This document shows, piece after piece, positions 8,710 through 18,800 of a stretch of DNA of 64,000 nucleotides (position 1 is the first letter of the stretch; every line of letters starts with the position of its first letter). A model generated the notes under the pieces. It made no database searches and was not told the origin of the DNA. It worked only from the letters and a program-made list of their open reading frames with translations. The position numbers and the translations under genes are program-made. This DNA is from an uncultured Lutimaribacter sp. (GTDB taxonomy: Bacteria > Pseudomonadota > Alphaproteobacteria > Rhodobacterales > Rhodobacteraceae), in assembly GCA_913061505.1 (NCBI GenBank), contig CAJXSO010000001.1, positions 124,001 through 188,000 on the forward strand. Reading direction: 5' to 3'.

Positions 8710-9212
8710 TGCACCAGCCCCGCATATTCGGCCTGAAGCGCCGCGCTGGCGCTGGCCTCAAGGCGGTGAAAGGTCAGCACGCCATCCAGATGGTCAAGCT
8801 CGTGCTGGGCGCAGCGTGCCTCAAACCCCTGCAGGCGGCGGCTGTGGCGGGCGCCATCCAGGCCCGTCCAGCCCAACACCACCCATTCAGGGCGCAGCAC
8901 CTGTGCCGTAACACCGGGGATCGACAGGCACCCCTCGTCGCCCGGCACAAGGGTGGATGCAGCCTGCAGAATTTCGGGGTTTATACAGGCCAGCGGGGCC
9001 ATATCGCCCTCTTTCCAGCCACAATCCATCACAAAAAGCCGCAGCATCTGCCCCACCTGCGGGGCGGCCAGCCCGCGCCCGGGCGCGGCATACATGGTTT
9101 CAAACATATCCCCCACAAGGCTGGATAGGCGGGCCATATCGCCCAGATCCACCGGCGCGCAGGGCTGGGCCAGGCGCGGATCGGGCCAGCGCACAATCGG
9201 CAGAACGCTCAT
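8706..9212 (-). CDS. def: Peptide deformylase, second of three
   Basis: The enzyme removes the N-formyl group from nascent proteins. All three motifs are intact: GRGLAAPQ, EGCLSIPG and HELDH, giving Cys plus two His metal ligands and the catalytic Glu. The product has 168 residues. Compared with the upstream paralogue it lacks the Lys/Arg-rich C-terminal helix and ends in a neutral Ala-rich helix, so ribosome contact may differ. Its start overlaps the preceding deformylase stop by 4 bp, and its stop overlaps the next start by 4 bp. Confidence 0.93.
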   Translation of the reverse strand: MSVLPIVRWPDPRLAQPCAPVDLGDMARLSSLVGDMFETMYAAPGRGLAAPQVGQMLRLFVMDCGWKEGDMAPLACINPEILQAASTLVPGDEGCLSIPGVTAQVLRPEWVVLGWTGLDGARHSRRLQGFEARCAQHELDHLDGVLTFHRLEASASAALQAEYAGLVQ

Positions 9213-9727
9213 TGGCGGGCCATTTCGCGTTTCATCTTTTGCATGCGGCGGGTGATCATCTGGCGCTTAAGCGGCTTGAGGTAATCAATGAACAGCTTGC
9301 CATCCAAATGGTCGATTTCATGCTGCACACAGGTGGCCCACAGGCCGCCAAAATCTTCTTGGTGCTCGTGGCCATCGGTATCTAGCCACCGCACCGTTAC
9401 CTCGGCGGGTCGGGTAACATCAGCAAATTGATCGGGGATCGAAAGGCACCCCTCTTCGTAGACGCTGCTTTCCTCCGAGGCGGCCAGCACCTGGGGGTTG
9501 ATCATCACCAAGGGGCGCGGCGTGTCTTTTTCGCTTTTGGCGCAATCCAGCACAATCACCCGCTCTAGCACGCCAATCTGTGGCGCAGCCAGCCCGATGC
9601 CTGGCGCATCATACATGGTTTCCAGCATGTCGCGGGCCAGCAGGCGCAGATCATCAGACAGGTCGGCCACCGGCGTGCAGACCTTTTTCAACCGCGGGTC
9701 AGGGTGAAGCAAAATAGGGCGTTTCAT
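9209..9727 (-). CDS. def: Peptide deformylase, first of three
   Basis: This is the canonical copy of the array. From MKRPILLHPDPRL it has 172 residues, the usual length. The motifs are GIGLAAPQ, EGCLSIPD and HEIDH. A basic C-terminal helix (LKPLKRQMITRRMQKMKRE) resembles the extension that anchors E. coli deformylase near the ribosomal exit tunnel. The frame is open 46 codons further upstream, but that part is Cys/Arg-rich and unlike the family, so the internal ATG was chosen. It heads the array and is divergent from the C-S lyase gene. Confidence 0.95.
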   Translation of the reverse strand: MKRPILLHPDPRLKKVCTPVADLSDDLRLLARDMLETMYDAPGIGLAAPQIGVLERVIVLDCAKSEKDTPRPLVMINPQVLAASEESSVYEEGCLSIPDQFADVTRPAEVTVRWLDTDGHEHQEDFGGLWATCVQHEIDHLDGKLFIDYLKPLKRQMITRRMQKMKREMARQ

Positions 9728-9885
9728 GCAGGGGGATTTAGGGCAAGCCCGGCGCTGGCGCAATGGTGCAATAGGCCCGCAGCAAATGCGCAAGCCGCTA
9801 TTTGGGCAAATATTTTGCAAAAGCTTATTCCATTCCCCAAAAATCTGGCCGACAAACAAGGGCAAGCCACGCAGAGGAGGGACAG

Positions 9886-11055
9886 ATGAGCTTTGACGAG
9901 ATTATCCAGCGCCGCGGCACCCATTCGGTGAAATGGGATATGATGGAGCCCATCTATGGCGTGCCCGCAGACAAGGGTATTTCGATGTGGGTGGCAGATA
10001 TGGATTTTCGCGCCCCCGACTGCGTGCAAAACGCCGTGGCCCGTATGCACGAGCACGGGATTTACGGCTATTACGGCGACGACAAAGCCTATCGCGCGGC
10101 CATTTGCTGGTGGATGGAGCATCGCCACGGCTGGGCGGTAGACCCGGCCGCCATTTTCACCACCCATGGCCTGGTGAACGGCACGGCGATGTGCGTGGAA
10201 ACCTTTACCAACCCCGGCGATGGTGTGGTTTTGATGACCCCGGTCTATCACGCCTTTGCAAAGGTGATCAAAGCCAATAACCGCAAGGTCATTGAATGCC
10301 CGCTGGTGCTGGAAGATGGCCGCTACCAGATGGATTTTGCCACATGGGATGCGCAGATGGATGGCAGCGCCAAGATGCTGGTGCTGTGCTCGCCGCATAA
10401 CCCCGGTGGGCGGGTCTGGACGGTAGACGAGCTGCAGCAAGTGGCCGATTTCTGCCGCCGCCACGATTTGGTGCTGGTCTCGGATGAAATTCACCACGAT
10501 CTGGTGTTTGCGGGGCAAAAACACACCCCCATGGCCCTGATCGATGGCATCGCAGACCGGCTGGTGATGATGACGGCCACCACCAAAACCTTTAACATCG
10601 CAGGCAGCCATTCGGGCAATGTGATCATCCACGATCCGGCCTTGCGTGCCAAATTCGAGGCCCGGATGATGGGCTTGGGCCTGTCGCCCAACTCTTTCGG
10701 CCTGTTTATGGCCGAGGCGGCCTACAGCCCCGAGGGGGCGGCTTGGGTGGATCAGCTGGTCGACTATCTTGATGGCAACCGCCGCATTTTCGATGCCGGG
10801 GTCAATGCCATTCCGGGGCTGAAATCGATGCCCCTAGAGGCCACTTATCTGGCCTGGGTCGATTTTTCGGGCACCGGCATGGAGCGCACAGAATTCACCC
10901 AGCGGGTTGAACAAAACGCGCAAATTGCCGCCAATCATGGGCCAACATTTGGCCATGGGGGCGATAATTTCCTGCGCTTCAACCTGGCCACACCCCGCCC
11001 CTTGGTGGAACAAGCCGTGGCACGCCTGCAAGCGGCATTTGGCGATCTGCAATAA
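9886..11055 (+). CDS. PLP-dependent C-S lyase / aminotransferase, MalY-PatB family
   Basis: The product (389 residues) is a fold-type I PLP enzyme of the MalY/PatB branch, usually a cystathionine or cysteine-conjugate beta-lyase giving pyruvate, ammonia and a thiol. SVKWDMM and GISMWVADMDF are typical N-terminal motifs, NPGGRVWT and SDEIHHDL hold PLP-binding residues, and the Schiff-base Lys is about residue 234 in TATTKTFNIAGSH. The ATG at 9886 follows AGAGGAGGGA, which fixes the start; the longer frame is non-coding leader. It stands alone. Substrate (cystathionine, or conjugates in sulfur scavenging) cannot be decided. Confidence 0.9.
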   Translation: MSFDEIIQRRGTHSVKWDMMEPIYGVPADKGISMWVADMDFRAPDCVQNAVARMHEHGIYGYYGDDKAYRAAICWWMEHRHGWAVDPAAIFTTHGLVNGTAMCVETFTNPGDGVVLMTPVYHAFAKVIKANNRKVIECPLVLEDGRYQMDFATWDAQMDGSAKMLVLCSPHNPGGRVWTVDELQQVADFCRRHDLVLVSDEIHHDLVFAGQKHTPMALIDGIADRLVMMTATTKTFNIAGSHSGNVIIHDPALRAKFEARMMGLGLSPNSFGLFMAEAAYSPEGAAWVDQLVDYLDGNRRIFDAGVNAIPGLKSMPLEATYLAWVDFSGTGMERTEFTQRVEQNAQIAANHGPTFGHGGDNFLRFNLATPRPLVEQAVARLQAAFGDLQ

Positions 11056-11102
11056 TTCCGCAATAATACGGGCGGGCCTTGGCGCAACCGGCGCCCGGGC
11101 CC

Positions 11103-11459
11103 CTAGCCCATATCAGGGGCGGTTAAAAACGCCACAGGCGCATCTTTGCGGCGTTCGAAATCGACAGGCTGTTCATCTAGAATTTCTGATAGCCGTTTGA
11201 ATTCGTAGCGCGTTTCGCCACTGTCTTCTTCGGCGGCCACAATCAGGCACCGGCGCAACAGGCGCCCGCCATCGTAAAGCTCGACCAAACCGCGCAGATG
11301 CGGCGCATCATCGGCCAGGGCAAATCCATTATCCCACAGGCGCAACACCGGGTAGGTGCGGCCGTCTACATCTATCCTAAGGCGGCTGCGCTTGCGCGCG
11401 GCATCATCTTGCGCAAGGCGCAGGGCTGCAACAACGTCGCGCGGCAAAAAGCTGGTCAT
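11103..11459 (-). CDS. Conserved hypothetical protein, possibly PilZ-like
   Basis: The product has 118 acidic and basic residues with no signal peptide or membrane span. The start at MTSFLPRDVV was chosen because GGAGGA lies five bases upstream; the frame continues six codons further. Internal sequence RKRSRLRIDVDGRTYPVLRL suggests a beta-rich domain, and an RxxxR-type opening with following strands recalls PilZ-like folds, but the diagnostic D/NxSxxG motif is not clear. It is convergent with the C-S lyase gene. Function unknown. Confidence 0.75.
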   Translation of the reverse strand: MTSFLPRDVVAALRLAQDDAARKRSRLRIDVDGRTYPVLRLWDNGFALADDAPHLRGLVELYDGGRLLRRCLIVAAEEDSGETRYEFKRLSEILDEQPVDFERRKDAPVAFLTAPDMG

Positions 11460-11665
11460 CGAATCCTCCATCCACATGGTTAGCGTGACGCCGAAATCAT
11501 AAAAATCAAGTAAACCTAACCTTTTGCACTAACGGCGGGCAAAATAGCGCCCCCAGGCCCCATTGGCCGGGCTGTGCGGAAATGCAGGCCAACTGCGCCC
11601 TGACGCGGGTTTGCTCTTTGGCGCATCAGGCTTAGCTAATAGGCACATAGGAAAGGGGGCACATC

Positions 11666-12640
11666 ATGGGCCAGTTGATAGACGGAAAATGGCACGACAC
11701 TTGGTATGACACCGCATCCACCGGCGGGCAATTCGTGCGCACAACCACCACCTTTCGCAATTGGATCACCGCCGATGGCAGCCCCGGCCCCAGCGGCACA
11801 GGCGGCTTTGCGGCGCAGGCGGGGCGCTATCACCTATATGTGTCGCTGGCCTGCCCTTGGGCGCATCGCACCTTGATTTTTCGCGCCCTGAAAGGGCTGC
11901 AAGGGCTGATCGACGTCTCAGTGGTGCACCCCGACATGCTAGAGGGCGGCTGGAGCTTTGATACCAGCTTTGCCGGGGCGACAGGCGACAAGCTGCAGGG
12001 GCACGCCTATATGCGCGATGTCTATCTGGCCGCAGATCCAAAAATTTCGGGCCGCGTCACAGTGCCGGTTTTGTGGGACAAAGCCACCAGCCAGATCGTG
12101 TCGAATGAAAGCGCGGAAATCATTCGCATGTTCAACAGCGCGTTTGACGGGCTGACCGGCAACACCCTAGATTTCTGGCCCAGCGCCTTGCGCCCCCAGA
12201 TCGAGGCGATCAACCAGCGCATTTACGACACGCTGAATAACGGCGTCTACAAAGCCGGCTTTGCCACCACCCAAACCGCCTATGACAGCGCGGTCAGCGC
12301 GCTGTTTGACACGATGGATTGGCTGGAAAGCCACCTATCAGACAACCGCTTTTTGATGGGCGACACCCTAACCGAGGCCGATTGGCGGCTGTTTCCCACC
12401 CTTGTGCGGTTTGACCCGGTATATCACGGGCATTTCAAATGCAGCCTGCGCCGGCTGGTCGATTACCCCAATCTTTGGGCCTATACCCGACATCTGTATC
12501 AAATGCCCGGCATCAAAGAGACGGTGAATTTCGATCATATCCGCCGCCATTACCACTATAGCCACACCACGATTAACCCCCATCGCATTGTGCCCATGGC
12601 CCCCGCGCTCGATTTTGACGCCCCCCATGGGCGCGGCTGA
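11666..12640 (+). CDS. Glutathionyl-hydroquinone reductase (Xi-class glutathione transferase)
   Basis: These enzymes reduce glutathionyl-hydroquinones to hydroquinones with glutathione, usually in quinone detoxification or aromatic degradation. The 324-residue length matches the YqjG/EcmX family rather than ordinary 200-residue GSTs. The catalytic Cys is residue 63 in SLACPWAHR, followed by the VSNESAEIIRM glutathione-binding block and the C-terminal helical domain with LTEADWRLFPTL. An AGGAAAGGGGG tract precedes the ATG. Functional linkage to the homogentisate genes 40 kb away is conceivable but not shown. Confidence 0.92.
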   Translation: MGQLIDGKWHDTWYDTASTGGQFVRTTTTFRNWITADGSPGPSGTGGFAAQAGRYHLYVSLACPWAHRTLIFRALKGLQGLIDVSVVHPDMLEGGWSFDTSFAGATGDKLQGHAYMRDVYLAADPKISGRVTVPVLWDKATSQIVSNESAEIIRMFNSAFDGLTGNTLDFWPSALRPQIEAINQRIYDTLNNGVYKAGFATTQTAYDSAVSALFDTMDWLESHLSDNRFLMGDTLTEADWRLFPTLVRFDPVYHGHFKCSLRRLVDYPNLWAYTRHLYQMPGIKETVNFDHIRRHYHYSHTTINPHRIVPMAPALDFDAPHGRG

Positions 12641-12724
12641 TTGGGCAGGATGGGCGCTTTCAGCTTGAGAATCTGGCGCGGCTGCTGTTGAACCACGCCA
12701 ACAGCATTTCGTAAGGGTCGCCGC

Positions 12725-13717
12725 ATGCAGGCCACATCCCCCCAAGCCCCAAAGCGCGACCATGGCGGTGGTGTTGATGGCGCAATCGCGTGTTTTGGCG
12801 GCCAGCGTTCCGAATGGATCGATCTGTCAACCGGCATCAACCCGGTTCCCTACCCGCTGGGGCAGATGCCCGCCAGCGCATGGGGCGCCTTGCCAGATCA
12901 GGCGGCATCCGATGCGCTGCTGCGCGCCGCGCGGGCCCTGTGGCAGGTGCCAGAGGAGGCCGCCATTTTGGCCGCGCCCGGGGCCTCGGCCTTGATTGCA
13001 CGGCTGCCTGCCCTGCGCCCCACGGGCCGGGTGGTGATCGAGGGGCCGACATATAACGAACATGCCGCGGGCTTTCAGGCCGCGGGCTGGCAGGTGCAAA
13101 CCACCCATGCCCCCGGCCCTGCCACTGCCCGCGTGATCGTGCACCCCAACAACCCCACAGGCCAGTGGCACAGCGATTTCACCCCCGACACCGATTTCAG
13201 CGTGATCGACGAAAGCTTTTGCGATGTCGCCCCCAACCGCAGCCTGCTGCCCCGGCTGGATTTGCAAAAAAGCCTTGTGCTGAAAAGCTTTGGCAAGTTT
13301 TGGGGCTTGGCGGGGCTGCGTTTGGGCTTTGCTATTGGCAATCGCGCAGATATTGCCAAACTGGCGCAGATGCTGGGCCCATGGCCTGTGTCTGGCCCGG
13401 CCTTGCATATCGGCGCACGGGCCTTGGCCGATCACGATTGGGCCAACGCCACGCGCGCGCGCCTGGCCGCCGATGCCGCGCGGATGGATGGCGAAATGGC
13501 GGCGCAAAATGCCGTGCCATTGGGCGGCACCACGCTGTTTCGATTGTATCAGGTGGGCGACGCCCTGGCATGGCAGGCCCATCTGGCGCGGGCGCATATC
13601 TGGTCGCGCGTCTTTCCCTATGCCAACAATTGGCTGCGCCTGGGCCTGCCCGCCCCAAAGGCCTGGCCCAGGGTCAGCGCCGCGATTGCCAGTGCCACCA
13701 CAAAGGACGTGAGATGA
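12725..13717 (+). CDS. cobC: Threonine-phosphate decarboxylase (cobalamin side-chain synthesis)
   Basis: This HisC-like PLP enzyme decarboxylates L-threonine phosphate to (R)-1-amino-2-propanol phosphate, the nucleotide-loop linker of cobalamin. The 330 residues start with [16 protein letters not shown], followed by [13 protein letters not shown], the family hallmark. HPNNPTG and the Schiff-base Lys (about residue 191) in [15 protein letters not shown] complete the active site. It overlaps cobD by 4 bp, which supports the cobalamin assignment over histidinol-phosphate aminotransferase. No cobalamin riboswitch was seen upstream. Confidence 0.93.
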   Translation: MQATSPQAPKRDHGGGVDGAIACFGGQRSEWIDLSTGINPVPYPLGQMPASAWGALPDQAASDALLRAARALWQVPEEAAILAAPGASALIARLPALRPTGRVVIEGPTYNEHAAGFQAAGWQVQTTHAPGPATARVIVHPNNPTGQWHSDFTPDTDFSVIDESFCDVAPNRSLLPRLDLQKSLVLKSFGKFWGLAGLRLGFAIGNRADIAKLAQMLGPWPVSGPALHIGARALADHDWANATRARLAADAARMDGEMAAQNAVPLGGTTLFRLYQVGDALAWQAHLARAHIWSRVFPYANNWLRLGLPAPKAWPRVSAAIASATTKDVR

Positions 13718-14625
13718 GCATTATCTTGGCCATGCTTCTTGACGCGCTGCTGGGCGAGCCAAAAATCCTTTGGTCGCGCCTGCCGCATCCGGCGGTTTTG
13801 ATGGGCCGCGCCGTGGCCTTTGCCGATGCGCGGCTTAACCACGGGCCTGCCCGGCGCCTCAAAGGGGTGTTGGCCGTGGCCCTGCTGGTGCTGAGCGCGG
13901 CCCTGTTGGGGGCGGTGTTGCAGGCATTTGGCCCTGTGGCCGAGGTGATTGTGGGCGCGATATTGCTGGCGCAAAAATCGCTGGTGCAACATGTGACAGC
14001 GGTGGCGCAGGGCCTGCGCCGCGGGGTTGCGCCGGGGCGCGCGGCTGTGGCGATGATAGTCAGCCGCGACACCCGCGAGATGGATCGCGATGGCGTGGCG
14101 CGCGCGGCCATTGAAAGCGCTGCAGAAAACCTAAGCGATGGGGTGATCGCCCCGCTGTTTTGGTTTCTGCTGGCCGGGCTGCCGGGGCTTTTGGTGTATA
14201 AGATCGTCAATACCGCAGACAGTATGATTGGCTATCGCACGCCACGCTATGCCGCGTTTGGCTGGGCGGCCGCGCGGCTGGATGATGTGCTAAACCTTAT
14301 TCCCGCCCGGCTGACCGCGCTGCTTATTGCGCTGCCCCAGGGCCAGTGGCGCGCCCTGCCCGCCATTTGGCGCGATGCACGCCGCCACCGCTCGCCCAAC
14401 GCCGGCTGGCCCGAGGCCGCAATGGCGCGGGCCTTGGGCATCGCGCTGGCGGGGCCACGCGCCTATAACGGCCAGCGCCAGGAATTTGCCTGGGTCAATG
14501 CCACAGGGCGCCGCCCGCTGCTGGCCCAAGATATCGAGGCGGCGGTGGCCGTTTTGTGGCAAACTTGGGCCTGGGCGCTGGCAGCGGTTGGTGCAACTGC
14601 CGCAATTTGCGCGTTTTTCCCCTAA
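13714..14625 (+). CDS. cobD: Adenosylcobinamide-phosphate synthase
   Basis: This membrane enzyme (CbiB/CobD family) joins the aminopropanol phosphate made by CobC to adenosylcobyric acid. The start [16 protein letters not shown] overlaps the cobC stop (ATGA); a longer open frame upstream is only cobC in another frame. The family signature [19 protein letters not shown] and [14 protein letters not shown] is intact, as is [22 protein letters not shown] (given here as a discontinuous landmark near residues 170-190). Hydrophobic segments near 45-90, 155-170 and the C-terminus fit an integral membrane protein. Length is 303 residues. Confidence 0.94.
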   Translation: MSIILAMLLDALLGEPKILWSRLPHPAVLMGRAVAFADARLNHGPARRLKGVLAVALLVLSAALLGAVLQAFGPVAEVIVGAILLAQKSLVQHVTAVAQGLRRGVAPGRAAVAMIVSRDTREMDRDGVARAAIESAAENLSDGVIAPLFWFLLAGLPGLLVYKIVNTADSMIGYRTPRYAAFGWAAARLDDVLNLIPARLTALLIALPQGQWRALPAIWRDARRHRSPNAGWPEAAMARALGIALAGPRAYNGQRQEFAWVNATGRRPLLAQDIEAAVAVLWQTWAWALAAVGATAAICAFFP

Positions 14626-14686
14626 GGCGCCCCTTGCCCCATAGGCCAGGCCTGCTAGGCTGGGACCATGGTGTAGAGGGTAAATT

Positions 14687-15859
14687 ATGCGCATTTTGAC
14701 CACTTGTTTTCTGCTGTCTTTGGCGCCGGCCTGGGCTGGGGCTGCGCCACGCTGCGGCGGTGATTGGCAGGCGTTTTTGCAAGATGTCGGGCGCGAGGCC
14801 GTGGCCAAGGGGCGCAGCGCCGCGGCCACAGGCGCGTTTTTGGCACAGCTTCAACCTGACCCGGCGGTGTTAGCCGCCGACCGGCGGCAGGGTGTTTTTC
14901 AGCTGGATTTCACCCGCTTTTCCAGCCGCCTGATCTCGGAAAACCGGGCCCGCCGCGGTGCTGAAATGGGCCGCAAATGGGATGCGGTTTTCACCCGGAT
15001 CGAGGCGCAATATGGCATCCCACGGGGTGTTTTGCTGGCGTTTTGGGCCTTTGAAACCGATTATGGAGCCTTTCAGGGCGATTTCAACACCGCCAATGCG
15101 CTTGCCACCTTGGCCCATGATTGCCGCAGGCCGGCGCTGTTTCGGCCACAGCTGCTGGCCGCCATCACCTTGTTCGAACGCGGCGATTTCGACCCGGCCA
15201 CCACCACCGGCGCTTGGGCAGGCGAGATTGGCATGGTGCAAATGCTGCCCCAAGATATTTTGGACAACGGCGTTGATGGCGATGGCGATGGCCATGTCAC
15301 ATTGAAAACCTCGGCGCCAGATGCGCTGATGTCGGCGGCGCGCATGTTGTCGCGGCTGGGGTGGAAACCCAACCAGCCATGGCTGCAAGAGGTGCGCCTG
15401 CCCGCGCGCATGGACTGGGGCAAATCAGGCTATGAAACACAGCTTTCAGTGGCCGATTGGGCCGCCATGGGCGTGCAGCCGCGCAGTGGCACATGGGCGG
15501 CACAGGGCCAGGCCAGCCTGATTTTGCCACAGGGCCACAAAGGGCCGGCCTTTTTGGCCTATCCAAATTTTCATGTCTATTTCGACTGGAACCAAAGCTT
15601 TACCTATGTGCTCACCGCGGCCTATTTCGCCACGCGCATGGGCGGCGCCCCGGCCTTTGATCCGCGCGCGCCCGAGCCGGGGCTAGAGCCCGCACAGATG
15701 AAAGCGCTGCAGCGCAAGCTGGCCGCGCGCGGGCACGATGTGGGCGGGATCGATGGCATCTTGGGCGCAGGCACCCGTGCCGCCGTGCAAAAAGAGCAGG
15801 CACGTCTAGGCCTGCCCGCCGATGCATGGCCCACAAAGGCACTGCTGGACAGGCTGTAA
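14687..15859 (+). CDS. Lytic murein transglycosylase (MltB-like) with peptidoglycan-binding domain
   Basis: This secreted enzyme cleaves the glycan strand to 1,6-anhydro-muropeptides. A Sec signal peptide spans about residues 1-19 (MRILTTCFLLSLAPAWAGA) with no lipobox, so it is probably periplasmic and soluble. The SLT_2/MltB domain covers about 25-320, with the catalytic Glu near residue 123 in FWAFETDYG and the GEIGMVQMLP block. A PG_binding_1 domain occupies the last 65 residues (MKALQRKLAARGHDVGGIDG landmark). It is convergent with smc. Confidence 0.93.
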   Translation: MRILTTCFLLSLAPAWAGAAPRCGGDWQAFLQDVGREAVAKGRSAAATGAFLAQLQPDPAVLAADRRQGVFQLDFTRFSSRLISENRARRGAEMGRKWDAVFTRIEAQYGIPRGVLLAFWAFETDYGAFQGDFNTANALATLAHDCRRPALFRPQLLAAITLFERGDFDPATTTGAWAGEIGMVQMLPQDILDNGVDGDGDGHVTLKTSAPDALMSAARMLSRLGWKPNQPWLQEVRLPARMDWGKSGYETQLSVADWAAMGVQPRSGTWAAQGQASLILPQGHKGPAFLAYPNFHVYFDWNQSFTYVLTAAYFATRMGGAPAFDPRAPEPGLEPAQMKALQRKLAARGHDVGGIDGILGAGTRAAVQKEQARLGLPADAWPTKALLDRL

Positions 15860-15870
15860 CAGGCCGCCAG

Positions 15871-15890
15871 CCTGCCCTGCCCTGCCCTGC
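15871..15890. repeat. Four perfect CCTGC pentamers between convergent genes
   Basis: The pentamer CCTGC occurs four times head to tail between the transglycosylase stop and the smc stop, followed by a degenerate CCCGC. It may be a slippage-prone tract. It lies outside both coding regions, so length change would not shift a frame. Confidence 0.8.
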
Positions 15891-15897
15891 CCCGCGC

Positions 15898-18800
15898 TTA
15901 GGCCACCATGGCGGCGGCTTTTTTCAGATCAACCGAAACCAGCTGGCTTACGCCTTGTTCCTGCATCGTCACGCCAAACAGCCGGTCCATGCGCGCCATC
16001 GTCACCGCGTGGTGCGTGATGATCAAAAACCGGGTTTCCGTGCGCCGGCACATTTCATCAAGCAGGTCGCAAAACCGCGTCACATTGGCGTCATCCAGGG
16101 GGGCGTCTACCTCATCGAGCACACAGATCGGGGCCGGGTTCACCAAGAACACCCCAAAAATCAGCGCCAGCGCGGTCAGCGTTTGCTCGCCCCCAGACAG
16201 CAGCGACAGTGTCGACAGCTTTTTGCCCGGCGGCTGGCACATAATTTCCAACCCCGCTTCTAGCGGATCGTCGCTTTCCACCAGCACCAAATTGGCCTCG
16301 CCACCGCCGAAAAGATGGCGAAACAACAAGCTGAAATTGCTGTTCACCTGTTCAAACGCGGTCAGCAAGCGCTCGCGCCCCTCGCGGTTTAGGCTGGCAA
16401 TACCCGAGCGCAGGGTTTTTATGGCCTCTTCCAGATCGCTTTTCTCGCGGGCCAGCGTATCATGCTCGACCTGCACCTCTTTGATGTCTTCCTCGGCGCG
16501 CAGGTTCACCGCCCCCAGCGCCTCGCGCTGGCGTTTCAGGCGGTTTACATCGGCCTCGATCGCCTCGGCATCGGGCATTTTATCTGGGTCGGTGGCCAAC
16601 CGATCAAGCAGCTGTTCTGGCGTTGTCTCCATCTCGTCTTGGATGCGCTGCGCGGCATAGGCCACGGTTTCACGCGCAGCATCGGCGCGCGCCTCGGCAC
16701 GCGCACGGGCCTCGCGGGCCTCGCCTGCCGCGCGTTCTGCATCGCGTTCCCCATCGCGCGCAACGCGCAGGGCAGCTTCGGCTTCGGCCAGCTTATCGGC
16801 GGCAATACGCCGGCGATCTTCGGCCTGCTCTATGGCGTGATCCAGTTCATCGCGCTTGGCGGCAATTTCATCAGGGGCGGCGCTGGCCGATTTCAGCTCG
16901 TCCTCGGATTGCGCCTTGCGCGCGGCCAATTCGGCGCTGCGGGTTTCCGCCGTTTGCAGCCGGTGGCGCCAACCGCTGAGCTCTTTTGTCACCTCTTGGG
17001 CGCGCCTTGTGCGGGCCTCGCCCTCGCGGCGTAATTCATCATGGGCCGAGCGTTTGGTTAGCATGGTCATGCGCGCCGCTTCGACCGTCATGCGAATGTC
17101 TTCCACAGCGGCGCGGGCCTCGGCCAGATCTTCCAAATCATCCACCGCAGCCTGCGCCTCGGCCAGCTGCGCGCGCGCCGATAGCGCCTCTTCATCATGG
17201 CGCGCAACGGTCAGGCCCAGCGATTCAAGCTTGGATTGCGCCAGGTTAAAATCAGCCTCGGCACGGCTTAGGGCGCGGGCCGCTTCGTTTACCAGCCTGT
17301 CGGCCTCGCGCCGGGCATTGCGGGCGGCTTGATCGGCGGCAGTCAGATCCGCCAACCTTTCGCTAAGCGCATCATGGGCCTGCCGGGCGGCATCGGCGCG
17401 CGCGGTCGCGCGCTCGGAGTGTTGTTTCAGCTCTTCCAAACGGTTCAGCTGTTGCAAACGCAGCGCCGCCGCACTGGGGGCATCTTCGGCCCAGGCGCGA
17501 TAGCCATCCCACCGCCACAAATCCCCCTCGGGCGAAACCAGCCGCTGACCGGGCTTCAATGCCGCCTGCAGGCGCGGCCCATCATCGGCATCAACCAGCC
17601 CTATCTGGCTCATTCGGCGGGCCAAAACATCGGGCACCGACACATGCGCCGACAGCGGCGATACCCCCGCAGGCAGGGGCTGCACCACATCAAAGGCCGG
17701 CAGCACCGCCCAGCCCGAGGGGCCATCGGCATCAACCTCGGGGGCGCGCAGATCGTCGGCCAAAGCCGCGCCAAGCGCCTTTTCAAAGCCCATTTCCACT
17801 TGCAGGCGATCCATAATCTGGCCGCCCTCGACCGTGTCACGCTGCAACAGCCGCGCCAGTGCCGTGACCTCGGCGCGCAGCGCGTTCAATTCCCCCTCGG
17901 CTTCGCTGCGCTCGGCACGCACATCTGCCTCGCGGGCTTGTGCTGCGGCGCGCGCGGCCTCGGCCTCGGTCAATACATCATCGGCTTGGGCCACCGCCAC
18001 AAGCGCCTGTTCCTCATCGGTGCGGGCCTGCCCCAGCTGCGTTTCGGCCCCGGCCAAACTGGTGCGCGCATGCTGCATGGCGGCACGGGCGGTATCGGCC
18101 TGGGCCTCGCTGCGCGCCAAAACCTTGGCGCTTTCTTCCAAAAAGCGGTTCGCCGATTGGTGCCGCGCAGCCAAGCGCGCCACATCTTCGGTGCGCTCGG
18201 CCAAATCGGCCTCGCGGTCTTGCAAAATGCCGGCGGCCTCGCGCGCGGCCTCGGCGGCAATGTCCAGCTTGTCGGCATGGCCCTCGCCCGCCTTGGCCAA
18301 TTCGCGCTGCTCCCATTCCAGCCGCGCGATGGTTTCACCTGCGTCGCGGTTCAGCCCGGCCTCGCGCTCGATATCGCGGGCCAATTGCTGAATGCGCCCT
18401 TGCAGCGTTTCAATCGTATGCAGCGCACGCTCTTCTTGCTCGGCCAAGGCATCACGCTGCACCACAAGGCGCTGCACAACCGCCGCGGCAATGGCCTCTT
18501 CCTCGCGGCGCGGTGGCAGCATATCTTCGGCCGCTTCCCGCTCTTTGGCGGCGCGCCGTGCGGCTGCCTCGATTTGGGCTGCAGCCGCCAGGCGTTCGCG
18601 CAGCTGTGCCTCGGCCGCAAGGCGCGCGCTGTCGGCCTCTTGCCAGCGGCGAAACAGCAGCATGCCCTCGGCCCGGCGCAGATCTTCGCCGATCACGCGG
18701 TAGCGGGCCGCCTGCCGCGCCTGGCGTTCAAGCTGCGCCAATTGCGCGGCCAGCTGTTCGATCACATCATCCACGCGCGTCAGGTTCTGCTCGGCCGAGC

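Noticed and set aside
13165-13713. N-terminal extension of the cobD frame
   Set aside because: It is cobC read in another frame; cobD starts at the ATGA junction.
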